Below, in pieces: positions 1 through 6,153 of a stretch of DNA of 21,291 nucleotides. A program made the position numbers and the translations under genes. The stretch comes from Bacteroidales bacterium UBA5342 (GTDB lineage: Bacteria > Bacteroidota > Bacteroidia > Bacteroidales > UBA5342): contig DHQI01000120.1 of NCBI GenBank assembly GCA_002408065.1, forward strand, positions 711 through 22,001, read 5' to 3'. Numbering within the stretch: the stretch's first letter is position 1; each line of letters begins with the position of its first letter. The notes under the pieces were generated by a model that saw only the letters and a list, made by a program, of their open reading frames with translations, made no database searches and was not told the origin of the DNA.

Positions 1-39
1 GTATCGCAGAGATTCGCAGAGGAGCAGAGATTCGCAGAG
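1..39 (+). repeat. 39-bp GCNGAG element, copy A
   Basis: First of four copies of a 39-base element. It holds four GCAGAG cores at element positions 6, 16, 24 and 34 (spacing 10-8-10) and begins with GTATCGC. It faces copy B (89-127) as an inverted partner across 49 bases, so transcripts through the pair could form a long hairpin. The sequence left of it is outside the window, so its neighbour on that side is unknown. Confidence 0.85.
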
Positions 40-60
40 AAAAATTGTAGTTTACCATAA

Positions 61-107
61 AAAACAAAGGAGCAGAGATAAGCTAAAACTCAGCGTATCT
101 CTGCTCC
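61..107 (-). terminator. Intrinsic terminator after selD, built from repeat
   Basis: Read on the minus strand, a 12-base stem GGAGCAGAGATA (107 to 96) pairs perfectly with TATCTCTGCTCC (80 to 69) across a 15-base loop. TTTGTTTTTT follows at once (70 to 61 region). It begins about 24 bases past the selD stop codon. A stem plus T tract in the correct orientation is the standard intrinsic terminator form. The 5' half of the stem lies inside repeat copy B. A longer competing fold between copies A and B is also possible. Confidence 0.6.
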
Positions 108-127
108 TCAGCGTATCTCCGCGATAC
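89..127 (-). repeat. 39-bp GCNGAG element, copy B
   Basis: Minus-strand copy of the 39-base element with cores GCGGAG, GCTGAG, GCAGAG and GCTGAG at the same 10-8-10 spacing as the other copies. It starts three bases after the selD stop codon, so it forms the beginning of the selD 3' region. It is the inverted partner of copy A and supplies the first half of the terminator stem. Confidence 0.88.
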
Positions 128-130
128 ATC

Positions 131-1177
131 TTACTCCACAAAAACGAAAAACTCCCCCTTTTCCTCCAAGCTCCCAAAGCTCTCAAGCTCCAGTCCGTGC
201 GCAGCACACACCTCAAAGAATTCCGCTTTCTCCTCCGGCTCTACAGCAACCAAGAGGCCACCGCTCGTTTGAGGATCGCAGAGGATTTGTTTCTGTGCTT
301 CAGTTATCGGTGAGATTTTATGCCCGTAGCTTTCATAATTACGGAAAGTTCCGCCCGGGAAGCATTTGTTTTCAATATAAGGCTCTAGTCCCTCGATCAA
401 TGGCACTTTATCAGCTTGTATTCGAGCCGACAGTCCACTACCCTCTGCCAATTCTGCCAAGTGCCCTAAGAGCCCAAAACCCGTCACATCCGTCAGGCCT
501 TTAACGCCTTTCAGTTGGCCTAACTCCTGCCCAATCTTATTTAGCGTCAACATAGAGTTGCGTGCCTTGTTAAGATCAGCATCTTTTAACAAACCTTTTT
601 TCTGAGCTGTAGACAAGATGCCCACACCAAGAGGTTTAGTCAGGAAGAGCTCGCAGCCGGCTGTAGCCGACGAGTTTTTCTTCACCTGATCTTTATGGGC
701 TATGCCCGTAACCGCCAGACCAAAGACCGGTTCCGGTCCGTCGATGCTATGCCCGCCGGCAATGGCAATGTCTGCCTCGGCACAGGCCCGTTTAGCACCT
801 TCCAACACTTGTCCGGCTATCTCGTCGCTCAGTTTATCCACCGGCCACATCAGGATAGCAATAGCCATCAAGGGTTTACCGCCCATAGCATACACATCAC
901 TAATGGCATTGACCGACGCAATGCCCCCAAAATCCATCGGGTTATCCACAATCGGCATAAAAAAATCGGTGGTGGAAATCAGCACCTGATCATTACCAAT
1001 ATCATACACAGCCGCATCATCCAGTGTACTGTTGCCAACTAAAAGTTGCTTGTCCAGGACTTCTGTTTGGGTGTGTGATAAAATACTACGCAGTTGTTTT
1101 GGTGATATCTTGCAGCCGCAGCCTGCTCCATGAGAGTATTGGGTAAGGCAGACGTTTTCGGGGGTTATTTGTTCCAT
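131..1177 (-). CDS. selD: Selenide, water dikinase (selenophosphate synthase)
   Basis: Makes selenophosphate from selenide and ATP, the selenium donor for selenocysteine tRNA and for 2-selenouridine in tRNA. The 348-residue protein is full length for SelD. The N terminus has the diagnostic HGAGCGCK motif; Cys20 and Lys23 correspond to the catalytic Cys17 and Lys20 of the E. coli enzyme, so this is a cysteine form, not a selenocysteine form. Further family motifs are DDAAVY (53-58), STTDFFMP (68-75), AISDVYAMGGKP (91-102) with Mg/ATP-binding aspartates, LTDVTGFGLLGH (about 227-238) and DPQTSGGLL (about 301-309). The ATG at 1177 gives the expected short N terminus. No other selenium gene (selA, selB, selU, tRNA-Sec) is in view, so the use of the selenophosphate cannot be told. 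Repeat copies lie just downstream (B) and upstream (C). Confidence 0.97.
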   Translation of the reverse strand: MEQITPENVCLTQYSHGAGCGCKISPKQLRSILSHTQTEVLDKQLLVGNSTLDDAAVYDIGNDQVLISTTDFFMPIVDNPMDFGGIASVNAISDVYAMGGKPLMAIAILMWPVDKLSDEIAGQVLEGAKRACAEADIAIAGGHSIDGPEPVFGLAVTGIAHKDQVKKNSSATAGCELFLTKPLGVGILSTAQKKGLLKDADLNKARNSMLTLNKIGQELGQLKGVKGLTDVTGFGLLGHLAELAEGSGLSARIQADKVPLIEGLEPYIENKCFPGGTFRNYESYGHKISPITEAQKQILCDPQTSGGLLVAVEPEEKAEFFEVCAAHGLELESFGSLEEKGEFFVFVE

Positions 1178-1196
1178 AACTTATGAGATGTTAAAT

Positions 1197-1235
1197 GTAT
1201 CGCGGAGATACGCTGAGGAGCAGAGTCTCGCAGAG
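1197..1235 (+). repeat. 39-bp GCNGAG element, copy C
   Basis: Plus-orientation copy with cores GCGGAG, GCTGAG, GCAGAG and GCAGAG. Its first 29 bases match copy B exactly; differences start after that. It sits 19 bases upstream of the selD start codon, inside the selD 5' region, and is the inverted partner of copy D (1971-2009). The single gene at 1302-1964 lies between C and D. Confidence 0.88.
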
Positions 1236-1301
1236 ATTAATAATTATGAGTTTTGCTTTGGCTTTCTTAAGCTTAAAGTTTATGTTATATTCTACATTGC
1301 A

Positions 1302-1964
1302 TCAATAAATGTACTTTTTCTTTGGTTTTCTCTCATTATAAATAGAATACAAGCCTTCTAATGCAGAGTGATGTACTTCTTCTGTCCATCTGTTTGAGGC
1401 ATTTTCTTCACTGGCATTTAGCCAATCAATGGCTTCTTCAAACCCAATTTCTTTAATTTTATAATAATGAGTCACTTCACGACTAACAAGGTGGGCATTA
1501 TAATAATTCATCAGAACCAGGCTCATCTCAGAATACATTCCTTTTTTTAGTCCGGAAATATTCTTTAACTGCCGGTTTTGCTCAAAAAAGTCAAGCTGAG
1601 TATATTCAGAACTATCAATTCTATACATCAGGAAGCTTTGTTCTTTATCTGTCCATCTTATAGTTGCAGAATCCAACAGTTCTAACTTTGCTTTCCAAGT
1701 TATTTTACCTGAATCAGGGTTTCCATCGTATCCATAATAAAAAAGTGAATCACCATTTATTTCATATCTGAATGAAGGTATTCCTCCAAAATTTCTTGTA
1801 TGAGGATAAACAAAATCGCCATCGTAGTAGATTTCCACATACTCATAGGTACTATCCTCCGGATGATAGTCAGCATAAGCCCACTCGCCAATTAGCTCAT
1901 CATCTTCTATTGCAAAGCAATTGATAATAGAAAAACTCAACAATATGTAGATTATATATTTCAT
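1302..1964 (-). CDS. Exported protein of unknown function
   Basis: A 220-residue protein I do not recognise. The first 18 or so residues (KYIIYILLSFSIINCFA) look like a Sec signal peptide. The cysteine in IINC has Asn before it, which is a poor lipobox, so a soluble periplasmic or secreted protein is likelier than a lipoprotein. After the signal comes ELIGEWAYADY, rich in aromatic and acidic residues, then alternating short beta-type stretches to about residue 120, loosely like lipocalin-type 'GxW' domains. The last 90 residues look helical and end in a basic KPKKKYIY tail. The gene is visibly more AT-rich than selD or leuB. It is bracketed by inverted 39-bp repeats C and D, with D only six bases before its start codon, which leaves almost no room for its own promoter. 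It probably depends on read-through from the aminotransferase gene. Confidence 0.75.
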   Translation of the reverse strand: MKYIIYILLSFSIINCFAIEDDELIGEWAYADYHPEDSTYEYVEIYYDGDFVYPHTRNFGGIPSFRYEINGDSLFYYGYDGNPDSGKITWKAKLELLDSATIRWTDKEQSFLMYRIDSSEYTQLDFFEQNRQLKNISGLKKGMYSEMSLVLMNYYNAHLVSREVTHYYKIKEIGFEEAIDWLNASEENASNRWTEEVHHSALEGLYSIYNERKPKKKYIY

Positions 1965-1970
1965 TATTTT

Positions 1971-2009
1971 CTCAGCGCATCTCAGCTCCTCCGCGTATCT
2001 CAGCGATAC
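1971..2009 (-). repeat. 39-bp GCNGAG element, copy D
   Basis: Minus-orientation copy with cores GCTGAG, GCGGAG, GCTGAG and GCTGAG at 10-8-10 spacing. It fills nearly all of the 47-base space between two genes: it begins two bases after the aminotransferase stop codon and ends six bases before the next start codon. The third base of the core varies between copies while the other five are constant. Confidence 0.88.
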
Positions 2010-2011
2010 AA

Positions 2012-3322
2012 TTAAAAATCCTTAGCAAAAGCCGCCAGGCGCTCTGCCATCACCGGGAATTGCTCCTCCGTCACAAAGGCCATACAAGCACGGATGCCTT
2101 GTTGCTCACTGCCGGTACTGTCCAGCGAAATAGCACTGATGCCATAATGGATAAGATTAGCTGCCAGTTCGATACCGCTCATCGCTTTATAACCAACCGT
2201 GAAGTAAAAGCCATCGGCCAATTCCTGATCCAGGTCTTTTTCGTAAACCAAGTGGAAACCGTTATTAATAAAAAGTTCTTTCATCACTTTGGCACGGTCA
2301 CCATAAATTTTTACATCATTCAGGAATTTGAATTGCCCATCGTTAGCCGCTTTTAACATTGCTGCCAAAGCATATTGCGCCGAATGACTGGCTCCTGACG
2401 AAAGCGCATAAATCACACGTCCTACAAACACACCACCAAAGCTTGGAATACCATAGCGCTCTTGCAATGCCGGGTGCTGACGCTCAAAGACTTTATCGGA
2501 AATCACAGTGATACCAATGCGCTGTCCCGCATAAGAAAAGGCCTTGGAGCTGGAAATAGAAAGGATGTAATTGTCGGTATATTTAGCTACAGAGGCTTGA
2601 TAAGGCGCTTCAAAAGGTGTTCCCAAATCCTTACGAAAATCCATTCCGAAATAAGCCAAATCTTCCAAAACAACGACATCATATTGATCTGCCTTAGCAG
2701 CAATAATCTTTAACTCATCATCATTAAAGCAAATCCACGATGGATTATTCGGATTGGAATAAACGATGCAGCACACATCACCATCCGCCAACATCTCATC
2801 CAGCTTATCGGCTAAGTTTTCACCGCGGTAATCGTATACATCAAAGGTTTTTACTTTTCCGCCCAACACATCCAGTTGCTGCTTTTGCACCGGAAAACCC
2901 GGATCGATAAAAAGGATATTATCTTTCTTAGGGTCAGACTGCAAACAGGTCAGGAAAGATGCATAGGTGCCCTGCATAGAACCCACGGTAGGAATCACGT
3001 ACGCCGGATTGGCTTTTACGCCCAAAAAGGCGTCTACAAAACGGGCGCCTTCCTGCTTTAGAGCAGGCAAACCATCCAACATCGGATATTTAGACGCCAC
3101 GCCGGCATCCAAAGCGGCTTTCTCAGCCTCTATACCAATACTTGGCGGATCCAGACTGGGCACGCCCATCTCCATACGTATGAACTTATCGTCGTTGGCT
3201 GCTTCGTAGCCATTGACCACGGTCACCACTTCACGAATGGTGGCATTACCAATGTTTTTGATGTTTAGATCCTGGATTATTTTTGCAAGAGAAACGGTAT
3301 TGATAGGTGAGTTTTCAAACAT
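2012..3322 (-). CDS. Class I/II PLP-dependent aminotransferase
   Basis: A fold-type I pyridoxal-phosphate aminotransferase of 436 residues, cytosolic, with no signal peptide. Visible motifs are YSNPNNPSW (188-196, substrate carboxylate/PLP region), LEDLAYFGMDF (219-229, Asp221 for the pyridine nitrogen and Tyr224) and SISSSKAFSYAGQRIG (255-270) with Lys260 as the Schiff-base lysine. The substrate is not evident; aspartate, alanine, branched-chain or aromatic acids are all possible. Lying just after leuB, a role in branched-chain amino acid transamination is conceivable but only inferred. The frame is open further upstream to 3394, but that extension translates the 38-bp repeat and intergenic DNA and starts with a residue run unlike this family. 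The ATG at 3322, giving MFENSPINTVSLAK, is chosen instead. Confidence 0.9.
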   Translation of the reverse strand: MFENSPINTVSLAKIIQDLNIKNIGNATIREVVTVVNGYEAANDDKFIRMEMGVPSLDPPSIGIEAEKAALDAGVASKYPMLDGLPALKQEGARFVDAFLGVKANPAYVIPTVGSMQGTYASFLTCLQSDPKKDNILFIDPGFPVQKQQLDVLGGKVKTFDVYDYRGENLADKLDEMLADGDVCCIVYSNPNNPSWICFNDDELKIIAAKADQYDVVVLEDLAYFGMDFRKDLGTPFEAPYQASVAKYTDNYILSISSSKAFSYAGQRIGITVISDKVFERQHPALQERYGIPSFGGVFVGRVIYALSSGASHSAQYALAAMLKAANDGQFKFLNDVKIYGDRAKVMKELFINNGFHLVYEKDLDQELADGFYFTVGYKAMSGIELAANLIHYGISAISLDSTGSEQQGIRACMAFVTEEQFPVMAERLAAFAKDF

Positions 3323-3358
3323 AACTGAAATCTTTTGGTTTTTATAAGTGAGATTATT

Positions 3359-3438
3359 ACACAAAGAAACACCAAGAAGCACAAAGAGCCACAAAGCATT
3401 CTCTGTGTAACTCTGTGACTCTTCGTGTAACTCTGTGT
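3359..3438. repeat. Inverted pair of 38-bp arms made of ten-base units
   Basis: Two 38-base arms (3359-3396 and 3401-3438) face each other across CATT. Each arm is four units with ten-base periodicity: ACACAAAG-type units on the left, CTCTGTGTAA-type units on the right. The arms can pair as an imperfect hairpin of about 38 bp. It separates leuB from the aminotransferase gene and may work as an attenuator, terminator or mRNA-stabilising structure; there is no clear T tract after it. The unit endings resemble the AGAG endings of the 39-bp family to the left. Confidence 0.85.
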
Positions 3439-3477
3439 TATAGCTATAATTTCATTGAACAGCTAGGTATATTCATT

Positions 3478-4548
3478 TTATGCTTTTGCAATAAAATCAG
3501 CCACCCAGTCCCCTACTTCAGAGGTTTTGGCTGCTTTACCATCTTCGGCGATATCTTCGGTAACTACGCCGGCATCCAACGAAGCATTTACGGCGTCGCG
3601 AATCATCTGACCTTCTTCTTTCAGGTCAAACGCGTATTCGAACATCATAGCGGCCGAAAGGATAGTGGCCAATGGGTTAGCAATATCTTTACCTGCTGCC
3701 TGTGGATAAGAACCGTGGATAGGCTCAAATACAGAAGTATGGACACCTACAGAAGCCGATGGCAACATTCCCAATGAACCACCGATAACAGAAGCTTCGT
3801 CGGTCAGAATATCACCAAACATATTCTCTGTTACCATCACATCGAAGTTACCCGGACGCTGGATCAACTGCATAGCAGCGTTATCCACAAACATAAATTC
3901 TGTTTCTACCGTTGGGTAGTTAGGTGCCATCTCCTGCGCCACCTCGCGCCACAAACGTGAAGTCTCTACCACGTTGGCTTTATCGACTACGGTGAGTTTT
4001 TTACGTTCTGTTTTAGTGGCAAATTCGAAAGCCAGTTTAAGGATACGCTCTACCTCTACACGAGTATACACGCAAGTATCAAAAGCGGTGTCGCCACCAT
4101 CTTTACGGCCTTTTTCGCCAAAATAGATACCACCGGTCAGCTCACGCACACACATAAACTCAACACCTTCGACCAAGTCACGACGCAAAGGTGATTTATG
4201 TAGCAATGAGGGAAAGTTAATCACCGGACGCAAGTTAGCATAGAGACCAAGGTCTTTACGCATTTTCAAAAGACCCTGCTCAGGACGTACCTTAGCTTTC
4301 GGGTTATTATCAAATTTAGGATCGCCAATAGCTCCGAAAAGTACGGCATCCGATTTCATACAAAGGTCGTGAGTTGCCTGAGGGTAAGGCTCGCCTACCT
4401 CGTCGATAGCACAGGCACCCGTAATAGCATATTCATAAGTCAATTCGTGGCCTTTTTTAGCACAAACGGCTTTTACAGCTTTCATAGCCTGTTCTACAAT
4501 CTCCGGTCCGATGCCGTCACCTGGCAATACAGCAATGTTCATTTTCAT
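3478..4548 (-). CDS. leuB: 3-isopropylmalate dehydrogenase
   Basis: NAD-dependent oxidative decarboxylation of 3-isopropylmalate to 2-oxoisocaproate, the third step specific to leucine synthesis, in the cytosol. The 356-residue length is typical. Motifs in order: LPGDGIGPEI (8-17), LLKMRKDLGLYANLRPV (93-109) with the substrate arginines Arg97 and Arg107, RELTGGIYFGEKGR (135-148) with Arg135 and Tyr142, VVDKANVVETSRLW (187-200) with Lys190, Asp222, MFGDILTDEASVIGGSLGMLPSAS (243-266) with metal ligands Asp246 and Asp250, and the NAD loop EPIHGSYPQAAGKDIANP (275-292). Start could be Met1 or Met3; Met1 is used. leuA, leuC and leuD are not in the window, so leuB appears split from them. A likely promoter lies about 90 bases upstream, and the aminotransferase gene follows downstream after a repeat. 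Confidence 0.98.
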   Translation of the reverse strand: MKMNIAVLPGDGIGPEIVEQAMKAVKAVCAKKGHELTYEYAITGACAIDEVGEPYPQATHDLCMKSDAVLFGAIGDPKFDNNPKAKVRPEQGLLKMRKDLGLYANLRPVINFPSLLHKSPLRRDLVEGVEFMCVRELTGGIYFGEKGRKDGGDTAFDTCVYTRVEVERILKLAFEFATKTERKKLTVVDKANVVETSRLWREVAQEMAPNYPTVETEFMFVDNAAMQLIQRPGNFDVMVTENMFGDILTDEASVIGGSLGMLPSASVGVHTSVFEPIHGSYPQAAGKDIANPLATILSAAMMFEYAFDLKEEGQMIRDAVNASLDAGVVTEDIAEDGKAAKTSEVGDWVADFIAKA

Positions 4549-4636
4549 AGTGTGATGAGTTATATTTAATATTGTTTTTGGCTTGCTTTATTACATAATG
4601 AAAGAAGAACTGCGCCTTTCTTTTCATTTTGTCGCG

Positions 4637-4667
4637 CGAAGATACGAATTTTGGAGGATTTTTGAAA
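4637..4667 (-). promoter_or_regulatory. Bacteroidota-type promoter for leuB
   Basis: On the minus strand, TTTC (4667-4664) is followed after 19 bases by TATCTTCG (4644-4637). This fits the Bacteroidota primary sigma pattern TTTG-N19-TAnnTTTG with one mismatch in each box. Transcription would start near 4630, giving leuB an untranslated leader of about 80 bases. The assignment rests on motif match and position only. Confidence 0.5.
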
Positions 4668-4774
4668 ATAATATGACACCCACACCAAACGTTATAGAAC
4701 CCAAATATGACCGGTCTTAAATATTTATGTCTTTAAGTTGTATATAGTAATAGAAAAATCAACAGTACACCATT

Positions 4775-5482
4775 ATGAAAAGAACAATAACACTTATAAT
4801 AACGGCTTTAATTACACAATTAGGCTTTACACAAATTATATTAGAAAATAACAAGCAATACACTGCGGAAGATTCCATAACAATAGCCAAGCGTCCACAA
4901 CCACAAACTCTTTTTAATAATCAGAAAGGTTTTGGTGGTTATTTCGCTGTCAATTTTGGATACTCTGATTTTAAAGGAAAAGCCTCTTTTATCAGTGGCG
5001 AACGCATTATGTTTGTTGCCAATCACTATCTGGGCATTGGTTTTGGAGGTAAGGGTTTTATCACCAATCCTAAAGAATCGGCACCTCCGGTCGGTGCCGA
5101 TCCATCCATTACTACTATCTATAACAACACCACCGGTGCTTATGGCGGCCTGTACCTCGAGCCCGTAATATGGAGTATAAAATCGGTACATATAGCCTTT
5201 CCTGTTATGTTGGGGGCAGGTGCTATGGTAGAGGCTCAATGGGACAATACCTATTGGGATTCTGGCTATTACAACAACGGCTATACCAATTCGAATGTCA
5301 GTTCTATATTTTTTGTGGCTGAGCCGGGAATAGATGTGGAACTTAATATAGCCAAGTGGTTCCGTATTGGTCTGGGCGCCTCATACCGTATCACCAGTAA
5401 GGTAGAAGGTTTACTTAATACTTACAATGAACCAATGAATGGTTTCAATTATAATTTGACCTTTAAAATGGGAATATTCTAA
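4775..5482 (+). CDS. Outer-membrane beta-barrel-like protein
   Basis: The only plus-strand gene, 235 residues, family not recognised with certainty. Residues 1-20 form a Sec signal peptide (basic KR start, then LIITALITQLGFTQ). The rest is rich in Gly, Tyr, Phe and Asn in short alternating strands such as GGYFAVNFGYSDF, IGFGGKGFI and FRIGLGASYRI. The chain ends in a strand with terminal Phe (NLTFKMGIF), the usual recognition signal for insertion by the BAM complex. These are features of small eight-stranded OmpA-like or porin-like barrels. No catalytic motif is seen. It is divergent from leuB and convergent with the CBM9-like gene, with 33 bases between the two stop codons, so it is probably a single-gene transcript. 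Confidence 0.72.
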   Translation: MKRTITLIITALITQLGFTQIILENNKQYTAEDSITIAKRPQPQTLFNNQKGFGGYFAVNFGYSDFKGKASFISGERIMFVANHYLGIGFGGKGFITNPKESAPPVGADPSITTIYNNTTGAYGGLYLEPVIWSIKSVHIAFPVMLGAGAMVEAQWDNTYWDSGYYNNGYTNSNVSSIFFVAEPGIDVELNIAKWFRIGLGASYRITSKVEGLLNTYNEPMNGFNYNLTFKMGIF

Positions 5483-5512
5483 ACCTGAGTTAAATATAAA
5501 TCTTAAAACCCT

Positions 5513-5535
5513 GTATTAAGGAATAAGCTTAATAC
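5513..5535. terminator. Weak hairpin between convergent genes
   Basis: GTATTAAG (5513-5520) pairs perfectly with CTTAATAC (5528-5535) across seven bases. It overlaps the stop codon of the CBM9-like gene and lies 30 bases after the stop of the plus-strand barrel gene. The stem is AT-rich and has no strong T tract on either side, so a bidirectional terminator role is only a suggestion from its position. Confidence 0.3.
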
Positions 5536-6133
5536 GACCAAAACATTCCGGTTTGTGAAAATCAGGCGATTCAGTATTTATAGGATTCCAAGACAGAAAG
5601 TGAGGTACTTGATGTTTATCGCCACATTTGTAGAAGTTGGCGTGGTATTCTTTGTTAGGCGGGGTGCCAATAATGGAAAAAGGAATGGCAAGAATAATAC
5701 TCCAAGTGACGACATTGGGGTGGTTTTGGACTGTTTCTTGAGGAAACCTGAGAATCTGATTCATCTGATCATCAGACAGAAAAATTCGAAAGGCTCTTTC
5801 TTTTCCAAAAGCAGCCAGACAAGTCCCTTTAGCGTTAAATTCAAAATTGAAGTAGCCATTATCATCTGCGGAAACAAAAAACTCCACACAACTGTCCTCA
5901 CATACTCTGGACTGATCTATGTGGTTTACTAGCCGTAGCTCCTGCTCCTCTACATAATACTTAACAAGTAAATAATCATCATTGTATAATAATGAAGCAG
6001 TGACTTGTGGTTGATAAGGAAAGTCGGCCCAATTGAGCTGATCAAGTTCCAGTTTTGGAGTTTTATTCAGAACTAACGATAAGGCCGTTATATCAGATAC
6101 AGCTAAGTGTGTTTTTGCTACTTTATGAATCAT
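5516..6133 (-). CDS. CBM9-like carbohydrate-binding protein, cytosolic
   Basis: A 205-residue beta-sandwich protein resembling the family-9-like carbohydrate-binding/DOMON group found as stand-alone proteins in Bacteroidota. Supporting stretches are the SLLYNDDYLLVKYYVEEQEL strand pair (about 47-66), the DSCVEFFVSADDNGYFNFEFNAKGTC core (about 80-105) and the conserved C-terminal SPDFHKPECFGRI (about 189-201). There is no signal peptide, so it should act in the cytosol. It is the last gene of the GlcNAc operon, 20 bases after the LacI-family gene. What it binds there is unknown; an intracellular sugar or sugar phosphate is possible. No catalytic residues are recognisable. The family assignment comes from pattern memory and is good but not certain. 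Confidence 0.72.
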   Translation of the reverse strand: MIHKVAKTHLAVSDITALSLVLNKTPKLELDQLNWADFPYQPQVTASLLYNDDYLLVKYYVEEQELRLVNHIDQSRVCEDSCVEFFVSADDNGYFNFEFNAKGTCLAAFGKERAFRIFLSDDQMNQILRFPQETVQNHPNVVTWSIILAIPFSIIGTPPNKEYHANFYKCGDKHQVPHFLSWNPINTESPDFHKPECFGRIKLIP

Positions 6134-6153
6134 AAACCAACGATTTCAGTCAG

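Noticed and set aside
1..127. CRISPR-like look of regularly spaced GCAGAG units
   Set aside because: There are no unique spacers of uniform length, the units are 8-10 bases, and copies are in inverted orientation.
695..1042. Long plus-strand reading frame opposite selD
   Set aside because: It is the antisense shadow of a clearly conserved gene and encodes no recognisable protein.
1197..2009. Insertion sequence bounded by repeats C and D
   Set aside because: The enclosed gene encodes an exported protein, not a transposase, and no target-site duplication could be seen at the outer ends.
3323..3394. N-terminal extension of the aminotransferase reading frame
   Set aside because: The extra 24 residues translate the left arm of the 38-bp repeat and intergenic DNA; the ATG at 3322 starts a normal family N terminus.
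4549..4627. Possible leucine leader peptide (ATG at 4627 on the minus strand) upstream of leuB
   Set aside because: The frame holds no leucine codons, overlaps the start of leuB out of frame, and no terminator/antiterminator pair was found.
4715..4774. Promoter for the plus-strand outer-membrane gene
   Set aside because: TATTTATG and TATATAG-like stretches occur, but no -33/-7 pair with correct spacing was convincing.
5555..5932. Plus-strand reading frame of 125 codons opposite the CBM9-like gene
   Set aside because: It is basic, low in recognisable features, has no ribosome binding site, and lies wholly within the antisense of a better-supported gene.
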